From positions 1-8,286 of the forward strand of contig JAEYOM010000207.1 of the NCBI GenBank assembly GCA_023411715.1: a DNA stretch of 8,286 nt, written 5' to 3'. Origin of the DNA: Bacillota bacterium. Its GTDB lineage: Bacteria; Bacillota; Clostridia; Acetivibrionales; DTU013. The position numbers were made by a program, and so were the translations under genes. Below, one piece after another: positions 1 to 6,835 of this stretch. The notes under the pieces were generated by a model that was not told the origin of the DNA, searched no databases, and saw nothing but the letters and a program-made list of their open reading frames with translations. The number at the start of each line of letters is the position of its first letter. Within the stretch, counting starts at the first letter, position 1.

Positions 1-1829
1 AGCGCGTCCTTGTGCAGGATCAGGTCGGATATTTGCAGTTCATACTGATATTTTGCTATTTCTGCAGCATACAGGCTTTTATCCGCAGGTTTGCCTTTCC
101 TGTCGTAAACCTTGTCTTCAGGTGCCACATAAGTAAAATTATCTGTGATAACGGAGGAATTCCTAAGGACCGCATGCCCGTAATCGTTGTTGAATATATC
201 GTGACCTATGGCATATGGTACTTCGAACCCCATAAGATTGGCAACAGTCGGGAGCAGATCGAGCTGTCCGCATACTCTCCTGTTCACGCCCGTCGCTTTC
301 ATCCCGGGAAACCGTATAAAGCACGGTACCCTCTGAAACCTGACCCAATTGTATTCGCTGAACGTATAACCGGTCAGGTCCGAGAATGATTTGTTCTGGT
401 CTTTGGGGAAAGCGTAATGGTCACCGTACAAAATAATGACGGAATTATCGTAGAGACCCCTTCGTTTAAGGTCGTACAACATATCCCCAATAGCTTCATC
501 GACATAATTTGCCGCCTTTACGTAATCTCCGGCCAGTGTACCTTCAAGGCTTCCCGTATCAAAACCTTCGTTCGCTTCGAAAAAGTTATACGGGTGATGA
601 CTTGTCAGCGTGATCATAAAACTGTATACCGGGCCTGCGACATCGGACAGGTCCAGCGACTGGCGGAAGAAGGACTTATCGCTGAGCCCCCATCCAAGGA
701 GATCATCCATCGTGAAATCCCTGCTGCTTATAAACTGGTCAAATCCCAGGGAACTGTACATCTCCATCCTGTTCCAAAAGCTTGGGTAATTCGCATGGAA
801 GACCATCGACACATATCTTTTTTCATTCAGCTTACGGCTGATACTGTCATAGGTATTGCCGGGAAATCTGAAATATACGGAAGAGTCTCCAAGCGGATAA
901 AGCGAAGTATTTGCAAGGAACTCCGCGTCTGAAGTATTTCCCGCGCCGGTCTGGCTGTAAAAATTATTGAGATAAACGCTGTCGCGGATGAAACGGTTGA
1001 GATTCGGAGTTATTTCATTTCCGTTGCACTTCGCATTGATCAGGAATTGCTGTATCGCCTCCATCTGAATGACGATCAGATTTTTTCCGACTGCCGCCCC
1101 TTTGAATTTCGTACCCGTATTCCGGTTCGACGCAAAAAAGCTTTCGATTTCGGATTTTTCTTCCGTGTTGAGGCTGCGGTCTTCAAAGTAGTTTTCCCTT
1201 ATAAATCTGTCGGTATCGTAATAGTGGAAATAGAATATGCCCAGGTTATTCACCATATATTTGTTGTCATATGGAAAAGTACCCTGTGATGACTTGCCGT
1301 AAGCAAAGTTTGACAGCTCATAGCCGCATGTAAAAAGCAGCAGAGCCGCGCAGATCTTTAAAACGGGCTTTATGCGTGTTATGCCACCCCGGATCCGGCA
1401 TTTCAGCGCAGCGGTACCGACGCAGAGAATCGGAAGATCTGCAGCAAAGATCATGTCGCCTGGTTTGAGCAAGGATATTATGCTGCTGCCGACGGCTCCC
1501 ACCAGCCTGAACTGGTTCAAAACCGTAACGGTCATAAGGTTTTGGAAATATCTGAAATACAGTATATCAGCCAATAACAGCAAGCTGACCGCCGCATCGG
1601 CAAAAATCAGGATATGGAGCCTCCTGCGGTTAGAGAGTACAAGGATCACAGATGACACTAAGATGCATGACGCAAACAGCGATAAGTACATATTGAGGTT
1701 CATACGGCTGAAAAACGGCATTTCACTGATCCCGGACGAGTATTGGAAATAGACGGCCTTCAGCATTACGCCGCAAATTGACACTACCCATAATATGGCC
1801 TCTATGACTGTCTTTCTACGCAAAAACAT
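1..1829 (-). CDS. ltaS: Lipoteichoic acid synthase-type sulfatase-fold phosphoglycerol transferase (3' end cut by window edge)
   Basis: Reading leftward from ATG at 1829, 609 codons are open to the window edge, with the C-terminal end missing. Hydrophobic segments lie near residues 8-29, 45-66, 72-92, 118-142 and 151-170, the five-helix membrane domain usual for LtaS, followed by an extracellular sulfatase-like domain. Active-site motifs are all present: metal-ligand Glu257 in LIVIQMEAIQQ, nucleophile Thr299 in SQTGAGNTSDAEF, His345 and Trp352 in FHANYPSFWNR, His411/His412 in SHHPY, and Asp470-His471 in YGDHY. Family members transfer glycerol phosphate from phosphatidylglycerol to build polyglycerolphosphate lipoteichoic acid on the outer membrane face. 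S. aureus LtaS is about 646 residues, so little is missing. AGGCAGG precedes the ATG closely, with the AAAGG core about 5 bases away. The gene is divergent from the murA/fts block. Whether it makes primer, polymer or a related glycerophosphate modification cannot be decided from sequence. Confidence 0.92.
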   Translation of the reverse strand, partial: MFLRRKTVIEAILWVVSICGVMLKAVYFQYSSGISEMPFFSRMNLNMYLSLFASCILVSSVILVLSNRRRLHILIFADAAVSLLLLADILYFRYFQNLMTVTVLNQFRLVGAVGSSIISLLKPGDMIFAADLPILCVGTAALKCRIRGGITRIKPVLKICAALLLFTCGYELSNFAYGKSSQGTFPYDNKYMVNNLGIFYFHYYDTDRFIRENYFEDRSLNTEEKSEIESFFASNRNTGTKFKGAAVGKNLIVIQMEAIQQFLINAKCNGNEITPNLNRFIRDSVYLNNFYSQTGAGNTSDAEFLANTSLYPLGDSSVYFRFPGNTYDSISRKLNEKRYVSMVFHANYPSFWNRMEMYSSLGFDQFISSRDFTMDDLLGWGLSDKSFFRQSLDLSDVAGPVYSFMITLTSHHPYNFFEANEGFDTGSLEGTLAGDYVKAANYVDEAIGDMLYDLKRRGLYDNSVIILYGDHYAFPKDQNKSFSDLTGYTFSEYNWVRFQRVPCFIRFPGMKATGVNRRVCGQLDLLPTVANLMGFEVPYAIGHDIFNNDYGHAVLRNSSVITDNFTYVAPEDKVYDRKGKPADKSLYAAEIAKYQYELQISDLILHKDA

Positions 1830-1857
1830 ACCTGCCTTTTTTTGTATTATTTTTTGC

Positions 1858-1886
1858 AGTATATTAAAGTTGATACGTCATTTTTT
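1858..1886 (-). promoter_or_regulatory. Possible promoter for ltaS (weak)
   Basis: On the minus strand, TATACT at 1863-1858 matches five of six bases of the sigma-A -10 box and would start transcription about 22 bases before the ltaS ATG. No convincing -35 box is seen: only an A-tract lies at the right distance (1886-1881). The site overlaps the region of the rightward promoter at 1870-1898, so the two could interfere. Confidence 0.25.
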
Positions 1887-1898
1887 GAGTGGTAGAAT
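1870..1898 (+). promoter_or_regulatory. Sigma-A-type promoter at the 5' end of the truncated murA / division operon
   Basis: TTGATA (1870-1875) and TAGAAT (1893-1898) each match five of six consensus bases and are separated by exactly 17 bases. The predicted start of transcription, near 1904-1906, falls on the first ATG of the murA remnant. A transcript from here would have almost no leader for murA but could serve ftsQ, sbp and ftsA downstream. Sequence match only; no transcription data. Confidence 0.5.
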
Positions 1899-1903
1899 TA
1901 TTA

Positions 1904-2884
1904 ATGACAAATATGGAAAACGCAAAAAGTTTTGGTGCAAATGGCAATAAGGTAATACACCCGGGTGGGTGCGAAATAGGCCCGAGACCGATAGATCTGC
2001 ATCTGAAAGCTCTTAGGAGCATGGGCGCCAAGGTACAGGATGCACAGCGGGGTTTTATCTACTGTGAGGCGGAAAGGCTGAGAGGCTGCGATATCCAGCT
2101 CGACTATCCCAGTGTGGGAGCTACGGAAAACATTATGCTCGCATCCGTATTTGCCGAAGGCGAGACGATTATCAGAAATGCCGCGAAGGAGCCTGAGATC
2201 ATGGATCTGCAGAATTATCTGCAGGCGACGGGCGTACAGGTTACCGGAGCCGGTACAAGCGTGATCCGGATACAGGGTGGGGATCACAAGCTGCGTAACG
2301 CAGAGCATACGATAATTACCGACCGGATAGTGACCGGTACATATATGGCCGCTGCTGGGATCACAGGCGGGGCGCTGCTGATTAAAAACGTTATTCCAGA
2401 ATATTTGACCTCCATTACAGCTATTTTGCGTGAAAGCGGCTGCAGGGTAAACATCAAGGGGAGTACCATGCTGGTGACCGGGCCCAGCAGGCTCAGGGCC
2501 ATAGATATCATAAGAACGCTGCCGTATCCCGGATTTCCGACAGACATGCAGGCCCAGCTCGTAGCAATGCTCACAATAGCCAGGGGCACAAGCATAATGG
2601 TGGAAACAGTTTTTGAAAACAGGTACAAACATGTCGACGAATTGCTCAGGATGGGGGCAAATATAAAGCTAGAAGGCCGCCTGGCCGTGATCAAGGGAGT
2701 AAAGAAGCTGACCGGGGCCAATGTCTACGCCCGTGATCTCAGGGGAGGGGCCGCATTGGTACTGGCGGGGCTTGCCGCCGAAGGAGAAACCGTAATTTCG
2801 GATATAAAGCATATCGACAGGGGTTATGAGAATATAGAAGAGAAACTGAGGCAGTGCGGAGCGTCCATACAGCGAATACCATAA
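1904..2884 (+). CDS. murA: UDP-N-acetylglucosamine 1-carboxyvinyltransferase homologue, N-terminally truncated
   Basis: The 326-residue product is clearly MurA, but the family is usually about 420 residues and roughly the first 90 are missing. Homology starts just before the catalytic loop HPGGCEIGPRPIDLHL, where Cys23 corresponds to E. coli Cys115. Later family residues are kept: Asp214 in FPTDMQAQ (Asp305), Arg240 in ENRYKH (Arg331), Asp278 and Arg280 in DLRGG (Asp369, Arg371) and Arg306 in HIDRGYE (Arg397). Positions equivalent to Lys22, Asn23 and Arg91, which bind substrates, are absent. Intact MurA transfers enolpyruvate from PEP to UDP-GlcNAc in the cytoplasm. The start is uncertain: GTG 1889 directly follows an in-frame TGA and lies inside a promoter-like sequence, and ATG 1904 and ATG 1913 lack a good ribosome binding site. 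No frameshifted N-terminal part is seen upstream; ltaS occupies that space. It is probably inactive as MurA, a remnant or a repurposed C-terminal fragment. Confidence 0.85.
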   Translation: MTNMENAKSFGANGNKVIHPGGCEIGPRPIDLHLKALRSMGAKVQDAQRGFIYCEAERLRGCDIQLDYPSVGATENIMLASVFAEGETIIRNAAKEPEIMDLQNYLQATGVQVTGAGTSVIRIQGGDHKLRNAEHTIITDRIVTGTYMAAAGITGGALLIKNVIPEYLTSITAILRESGCRVNIKGSTMLVTGPSRLRAIDIIRTLPYPGFPTDMQAQLVAMLTIARGTSIMVETVFENRYKHVDELLRMGANIKLEGRLAVIKGVKKLTGANVYARDLRGGAALVLAGLAAEGETVISDIKHIDRGYENIEEKLRQCGASIQRIP

Positions 2885-2894
2885 AAAGGCTCCG

Positions 2895-2952
2895 CCAGCC
2901 CCGGTTGCATGGGCGAGCAGTTGACGGCAGTCAACGACCAGCCCCGGTTGCA
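2895..2952. repeat. Pair of 15-base direct repeats flanking a small hairpin
   Basis: The 15-base word CCAGCCCCGGTTGCA occurs exactly at 2895-2909 and again at 2938-2952, 43 bases apart. Between the copies, GTTGAC (2920-2925) and GTCAAC (2930-2935) form a perfect 6-bp stem with a GGCA loop. The element fills most of the 96-base gap between murA and ftsQ. No T-run follows, so it is not a standard terminator. It could be a recombination scar, an mRNA processing or stability element, or chance. Confidence 0.6.
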
Positions 2953-2980
2953 CTAAAGATGGGTATTCAGGGGGATATTC

Positions 2981-3832
2981 ATGAAATTACGAAGGATTAA
3001 GGATGCAAAGGGACCTGCGCCCAAAACGAAAAAAGGTAAGAAAAGGCGCAGAAAGGTAGTAAAACTAGTCAGAAATCTTATCGTTACCGCCTTGTTTGCA
3101 GTGACTTTAATTTACGCCGCACTCTCACCATTTTTTAATATCAAGGAAATATCGGCAAACGCCTCAAAGCATTACAGCGAAAATATCCTTGCGGAGGCTT
3201 CGGGCATAAGCCTGGGGCAGAATGGTTTCAGGCTTTTGTTCGAAGGGGCGGGCAGGATTTATCTTTTACATATCGGCTCAGCCGAGAAACAAATACTTGA
3301 GAAATGCCCATATGTAAAAAGTGCCAATGTCAGGTATATCCTGCCGTCGAAGGTTATCATAAGGGTAGAAGAGAGGACTCCCGGCGTGATACTGCAGACA
3401 AAAACGGCTAGTATGCTGGCTGATAAGGAGGGATATCTGCTGGAATCCGGCGCTGATCCAAAAAAGCTGAAACTGCCCGTGATAAAGGTTCCGGAGCCAA
3501 AGACGCTGAATTTGGGGAGAAAAATCGGTGTGCCCGGTGAAAATCTTATATCTGCATATGAACTGTTCGATACTATAAAGGAAATAGATAGCGCAAATGA
3601 GGACAAGCTTATGCCGAACGTAGATTACGTCGATGTAAGTGATATGAACAATGTGCGTTTTTCACTGCAGGGCCGCATTACCGTCAATTTGGGAAAATTG
3701 GAGGATCTGCATTATAAAATAAGTACTGCCGTAACGATATTTAAAAAGAACCTGAAAAAAACAGACAGGGGAGTACTGGATTTTTCGATAGACGCAGATC
3801 CGGTATTTACACCGAAAAAAAATGGAGGTTGA
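2981..3832 (+). CDS. ftsQ: Cell division protein FtsQ/DivIB
   Basis: The 283-residue protein has the DivIB/FtsQ plan: a very basic cytoplasmic tail (residues 1-32, with a Lys/Arg cluster around 17-31), one membrane helix (about 33-52), and an extracytoplasmic POTRA-type domain starting at FNIKEI and running to about residue 138, with the typical CPYVKSANVRYILPSKVIIR stretch. A second beta domain then reaches the C-terminus. In the divisome this protein interacts with FtsL/DivIC and peptidoglycan synthesis proteins at the septum. AGGGGG (2969-2974) lies 6 bases before the ATG, giving a firm start. It follows murA by 96 bases and precedes sbp by 6, consistent with one operon. Sequence similarity in this family is low, so the call rests mainly on architecture and position. 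Confidence 0.9.
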   Translation: MKLRRIKDAKGPAPKTKKGKKRRRKVVKLVRNLIVTALFAVTLIYAALSPFFNIKEISANASKHYSENILAEASGISLGQNGFRLLFEGAGRIYLLHIGSAEKQILEKCPYVKSANVRYILPSKVIIRVEERTPGVILQTKTASMLADKEGYLLESGADPKKLKLPVIKVPEPKTLNLGRKIGVPGENLISAYELFDTIKEIDSANEDKLMPNVDYVDVSDMNNVRFSLQGRITVNLGKLEDLHYKISTAVTIFKKNLKKTDRGVLDFSIDADPVFTPKKNGG

Positions 3833-3838
3833 TTTTAT

Positions 3839-4189
3839 ATGTTGCCGATTTTGGGAATGATCATAGGAATATTGATAGGGGTATTTTTCATCCCAGTCAA
3901 TATACCTCAGCAGTACTCGATCTATATGGCCGTAGCGATACTTGCGGCGCTGGATTCCGTATTCGGCGGTATCGCCGCCATGATGCAGCAGAAATTCGAC
4001 ATGAAGATTTTCATATCTGGATTCTTTGGAAATGCCTTTCTGGCGGCTATACTTGCGTACATAGGAGACCAGCTGGGTTTACAGCTTTACCTTGCGGCGA
4101 TATTTGCGTTTGGTAACAGAATATTTCTAAATTTCGCGGTTATTCGCAGATATATGTTGAATAAGACGGCTAAAAAAGATAATATATAG
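3839..4189 (+). CDS. sbp: Small basic protein Sbp (DUF1290 family membrane protein)
   Basis: This 116-residue, strongly hydrophobic protein matches the Sbp/DUF1290 family. It opens with MLPILGMIIGILIGVFFIP, has further membrane segments near residues 26-48, 55-75 and 79-100, the conserved LDSVFGGIAAMMQQ and FGNRIFLN stretches, and a short basic tail. The molecular role of the family is not established; it is known mainly for its place between ftsQ and ftsA/ftsZ in Bacillota. A perfect GGAGGT (3824-3829) lies inside the last codons of ftsQ, 9 bases before this ATG, so translation of the two genes is probably coupled. Length is typical for the family. Confidence 0.9.
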   Translation: MLPILGMIIGILIGVFFIPVNIPQQYSIYMAVAILAALDSVFGGIAAMMQQKFDMKIFISGFFGNAFLAAILAYIGDQLGLQLYLAAIFAFGNRIFLNFAVIRRYMLNKTAKKDNI

Positions 4190-4208
4190 TTTGTAGGGGG
4201 ATGCTTTA

Positions 4209-5441
4209 GTGGGCAATTTGATAGTAAGCATTGACATCGGAACTTCCAAGGCCTGTGCGCTTATAGGAAGGATCAATAAGAATTCCCAGCTTGATATTAT
4301 CGGCAGGGGCATGGCTCCGTGCAGCGGCTTGAAAAAAGGTGTCATCATCGATATCGAAAGTACGGCTGCCAGCATAAAAAGCGCTCTGGAGGATGCCGAA
4401 TCGGCTGCTAATGTTCGCGTGGGTTCTGCTTACGTCAATATACACGGCATGCATGTCAGTGTTATCAACAACCGAAGCTGGATGAGCATCAACGGCAGGG
4501 AAATAACACAGCGCGACGTGGACAGTATCCTCCATGAAGTCGGTGACATTGAAATACAGGAAGACAGGCAGCTTATCGACGTAATACCCAGGCAATACAT
4601 CATAGACGGTTACGATGAGATCATCGATCCCGTCGGGATGGTGGGGACCAGGATTGAAGTCGACGCAGACATACTTATCGGGAAGATAACATCTGTTCAG
4701 AACATAGTCAAAAGCATGGAACGCGTGGGAATAAAGATCGACGGGGTCGTGGCCGAGGCTTTTGCGACTGGTGAGATCAGTCTGACCGCGGATGAAAAGG
4801 ATATAGGAGTAGCAATGCTAGATGTAGGCGGCAGCGTTACGGACATTTCATTGTATATAGGAAAACGTCTTGTTTTTTACGATACGATACCGGTCGGCGG
4901 AGACCATATAACAAACGACATTGCGATCGGCCTGAGGATCTCCAACGCGGAAGCGGAAAAGATAAAGAGGCAGTTCGAGCTTGCGCTGACTTCGCTTATA
5001 AAGAACGACCAGGAAATAAGTGTTCTCGATATCAACGAAAACAAAAAAAAGAGCGTAAAAGTATCTGAAGTAGTAGAAATAATTGAAGCCAGGGTCTACG
5101 AGATATTCTCGTTATGCAAAAATCAGATGATAAAGGCAGGCTTCAATATACCCGAGGGCGGAAGCGTCATTATGACAGGCGCGGGAATTTCGTATGTCGA
5201 CGGCTGCAGACAGCTTGCACATGAAGTATTCGACCTTCCAGTGAGGGTAGTGCAGGCCGGTCAGCTGCAGGGAGTTTCAAAACCGGAATTCATTGCGGCG
5301 GCAGGAATGATCCGTTATGTTGCAAACGTAAAAAAAGGCATAAGCACAGCCAGTGAAATAAAGCTTAAAAAAACTGCAAATCCACAGGTAAAAGTATCTT
5401 TCATGGATAGGATTATTTCGTTTATCAAGGAAATATTTTGA
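4209..5441 (+). CDS. ftsA: Cell division protein FtsA
   Basis: This 410-residue actin-like ATPase anchors FtsZ filaments to the membrane. Visible are the phosphate-1 motif SIDIGTSKACALIGR (about residues 7-21), the 1C/SHS2 subdomain (about 85-160) that replaces actin subdomain 1B, the phosphate-2 motif LDVGGSVTD at Asp205, the adenosine motif IMTGAG (about 321-326) and a C-terminal amphipathic helix VKVSFMDRIISFIKEIF (394-410) that should bind the membrane. Phosphate-2 carries Ser-Val where Gly-Thr is more common (DIGGGTTD). The start is GTG at 4209, preceded by AGGGGG (4195-4200) at 8 bases; an ATG at 4201 opens only a two-codon frame. sbp ends 19 bases upstream, and ftsZ follows after 110 bases with a possible promoter of its own. 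Confidence 0.96.
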   Translation: MGNLIVSIDIGTSKACALIGRINKNSQLDIIGRGMAPCSGLKKGVIIDIESTAASIKSALEDAESAANVRVGSAYVNIHGMHVSVINNRSWMSINGREITQRDVDSILHEVGDIEIQEDRQLIDVIPRQYIIDGYDEIIDPVGMVGTRIEVDADILIGKITSVQNIVKSMERVGIKIDGVVAEAFATGEISLTADEKDIGVAMLDVGGSVTDISLYIGKRLVFYDTIPVGGDHITNDIAIGLRISNAEAEKIKRQFELALTSLIKNDQEISVLDINENKKKSVKVSEVVEIIEARVYEIFSLCKNQMIKAGFNIPEGGSVIMTGAGISYVDGCRQLAHEVFDLPVRVVQAGQLQGVSKPEFIAAAGMIRYVANVKKGISTASEIKLKKTANPQVKVSFMDRIISFIKEIF

Positions 5442-5484
5442 ACTTTTTGAGCTTTTCAGCTAGAATTTTTTATGAAAACTTTGC

Positions 5485-5513
5485 TTGCTTAAATGTATGG
5501 AATAAGATATTAT
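5485..5513 (+). promoter_or_regulatory. Possible promoter upstream of ftsZ
   Basis: In the 110-base ftsA-ftsZ gap, TTGCTT (5485-5490; three of six -35 consensus bases) and TATTAT (5508-5513; five of six -10 bases) are 17 bases apart. Transcription would start about 30 bases before the ftsZ start. A separate ftsZ promoter is plausible because the protein is needed in larger amounts than FtsA, but the -35 box is poor and the region is AT-rich, so this is tentative. Confidence 0.33.
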
Positions 5514-5551
5514 TTAAGTAATGCCAAACCAATGACGAAGGGGGATTCAAT

Positions 5552-6649
5552 TTGCTGGAGTTTGATATCGATATGGAACAATTTGCCCAGATTAAGGTCA
5601 TAGGCGTCGGTGGTGGTGGCAATAATGCCGTCAACAGGATGATAACCGCAGGTCTTCGCGGAGTAGAATTTATAGCTATAAATACTGACAAACAGGCTCT
5701 TTTCCTTTCCAAAGCAAATACAAAAATACAAGTAGGGGACAAGCTTACAAAAGGTCTCGGCGCTGGAGCGAATCCTGAAATCGGTGAAAAAGCCGCCGAT
5801 GAAAGCAAGGATGAGATAGCCCAGGCGATAAAGGGCGCCGATATGGTGTTTGTTACAGCCGGAATGGGCGGCGGTACTGGAACCGGAGGAGCTCCCGTAG
5901 TCGCACAGATCGCAAAGGAAATGGGCATTCTGACCGTGGGCGTTGTCACAAAGCCTTTTATGTTCGAAGGCCGCAAGAGGATGCAGTATGCGGAACAGGG
6001 CATCGAAAAGCTCAAAAGTGTGGTAGATACTCTCGTAACGATCCCAAATGACAGATTGCTGCAGGTCGCAGAAAAGAAAACCTCAATAATAGATGCTTTC
6101 AGGATGGCTGATGATGTGCTCAGACAGGGTGTACAGGGTATTTCAGACCTTATAGCCGTGCCTGGCCTGATCAATCTTGACTTCGCCGATGTAAAGACAA
6201 TCATGCTCAATACCGGCATAGCACATATGGGTATTGGTCGTGCTTCCGGGGACGGCAGGGCTGAGGAAGCAGCAAAACAGGCTATACAGTCTCCGCTGCT
6301 CGAAACGACGATCGACGGTGCAAGGGGTGTATTGCTCAATATCACCGGCGGAGCAGATCTTGGGCTGTTCGAAGTCAACATGGCGGCAGAACTCATCCAG
6401 AAATCCGCCGATCCAGACGCCAATATCATCGTAGGCGCGGTCATCGACGAGAACCTGAAGGATGAGATCCTCATCACGGTCATTGCAACAGGCTTTGAAA
6501 AAGGACCGGTCATAAGAAAGCTTGAAAAGATAGCTGAAAAGGCGCCTTTGAAGCCTGAACCCGCTCCCGTAAAGAGACACGCAGGCGGAGAGGTAGCGGA
6601 TGATGAGCTCGAGATACCGACCTTCTTAAGGAAGAACCGTTTCAAATAG
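5552..6649 (+). CDS. ftsZ: Cell division protein FtsZ (tubulin-like GTPase)
   Basis: The 365-residue protein polymerises with GTP into the division ring. Landmarks are the nucleotide-binding loop GVGGGGNNAVNRM (18-30), the tubulin signature GGGTGTGGAPV (106-116), the T7 synergy loop NLDFADVK (208-215) carrying the GTP-hydrolysing Asp residues, and NITGGADLGLFEVNMAAELI in the C-terminal domain. The disordered linker after about residue 325 is very short, and the conserved C-terminal peptide DDELEIPTFLRKNRFK (350-365), which contacts FtsA and other partners, is intact. The start chosen is TTG 5552 because AAGGGGG (5538-5544) lies 7 bases upstream. ATG 5573, seven codons on, has no such site. 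A strong terminator follows at 6706-6739. The gene looks fully functional. Confidence 0.97.
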   Translation: MLEFDIDMEQFAQIKVIGVGGGGNNAVNRMITAGLRGVEFIAINTDKQALFLSKANTKIQVGDKLTKGLGAGANPEIGEKAADESKDEIAQAIKGADMVFVTAGMGGGTGTGGAPVVAQIAKEMGILTVGVVTKPFMFEGRKRMQYAEQGIEKLKSVVDTLVTIPNDRLLQVAEKKTSIIDAFRMADDVLRQGVQGISDLIAVPGLINLDFADVKTIMLNTGIAHMGIGRASGDGRAEEAAKQAIQSPLLETTIDGARGVLLNITGGADLGLFEVNMAAELIQKSADPDANIIVGAVIDENLKDEILITVIATGFEKGPVIRKLEKIAEKAPLKPEPAPVKRHAGGEVADDELEIPTFLRKNRFK

Positions 6650-6661
6650 GATATTACCGAG

Positions 6662-6678
6662 GCAGGCACCCGGCCTGC
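6662..6678. repeat. Short GC-rich inverted repeat after ftsZ
   Basis: GCAGGC (6662-6667) and GCCTGC (6673-6678) form a perfect 6-bp stem around the loop ACCCG, 12 bases after the ftsZ stop codon. There is no T-run, so it is unlikely to end transcription by itself. It may protect the 3' end of the mRNA or act together with the terminator 28 bases further on. Confidence 0.5.
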
Positions 6679-6705
6679 GATACATAGTTCAATATTACAG
6701 CGAAC

Positions 6706-6739
6706 AAGCCAGGTTGTTGTGTTTAATAACCTGGCTTTT
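6706..6739 (+). terminator. Intrinsic terminator of the division operon
   Basis: The arms AAGCCAGGTTGTT (6706-6718) and AATAACCTGGCTT (6725-6737) pair over 13 positions with one G-U wobble and a six-base loop. The right arm ends in a TTTT run (6736-6739), and T-rich sequence continues beyond. This separates the ftsZ transcript from the toxin-antitoxin unit. The stem is nearly symmetric, but the matching A-run on the other strand is short. Confidence 0.85.
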
Positions 6740-6754
6740 AACTGTTATTCTTTG

Positions 6755-6783
6755 TTGATGTTTTTTGAAAATAGGCATATACT
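6755..6783 (+). promoter_or_regulatory. Sigma-A-type promoter of the toxin-antitoxin / ABC unit
   Basis: TTGATG (6755-6760; four of six) and TATACT (6778-6783; five of six) are spaced by exactly 17 bases. The predicted start, near 6790, leaves a leader of about 45 bases before the antitoxin ATG. The position just behind the ftsZ terminator fits an independent transcription unit. Confidence 0.55.
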
Positions 6784-6788
6784 ATGGG

Positions 6789-6808
6789 TAGGAAAGTAAG
6801 ATTTTCTA
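6789..6808. promoter_or_regulatory. Possible operator: imperfect inverted repeat in the antitoxin leader
   Basis: TAGGAAA (6789-6795) and TTTTCTA (6802-6808) are inverted copies with one mismatch (six of seven pairs), separated by six bases. The repeat overlaps the predicted transcription start. AbrB/MazE-fold antitoxins commonly bind palindromes here to repress their own operon, so this is a reasonable operator candidate. A 7-base imperfect repeat in AT-rich DNA can also arise by chance. Confidence 0.3.
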
Positions 6809-6835
6809 ACTCGACATAGATTGGAGTTGATAATT

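Noticed and set aside
12..1752. Several plus-strand open frames (12-389, 417-932, 1047-1289, 1372-1752)
   Set aside because: They lie antisense to the ltaS gene, which shows conserved motifs along its whole length; the plus-strand translations show no recognisable domain and lack good ribosome binding sites.
1901..2953. Minus-strand open frames opposite murA (1901-2632, 2284-2721, 2669-2953)
   Set aside because: They are antisense to a clearly homologous MurA coding region and have no family resemblance.
4201..4209. ATG-CTT-TAG mini-frame whose stop overlaps the ftsA GTG start
   Set aside because: The AGGGGG ribosome binding site directly touches this ATG (no spacer) but is well spaced for the GTG at 4209, so the mini-frame is probably not translated.
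5449..5470. AGCT-TTTC-AGCT followed by a T-run after ftsA, as a terminator
   Set aside because: The stem is only 4 bp, too weak for an intrinsic terminator, and ftsA-ftsZ read-through is expected.
5470..6669. A 399-codon minus-strand open frame
   Set aside because: It is the mirror of ftsZ. The product is low-complexity Ser/Ala/Pro-rich, as expected from antisense reading of a Gly/Ala-rich gene, while the plus strand encodes every FtsZ motif.
6821..6835. TTG at 6821 as the antitoxin start
   Set aside because: It overlaps the GGAG that serves ATG 6836, and the SpoVT-AbrB domain begins right after the ATG.
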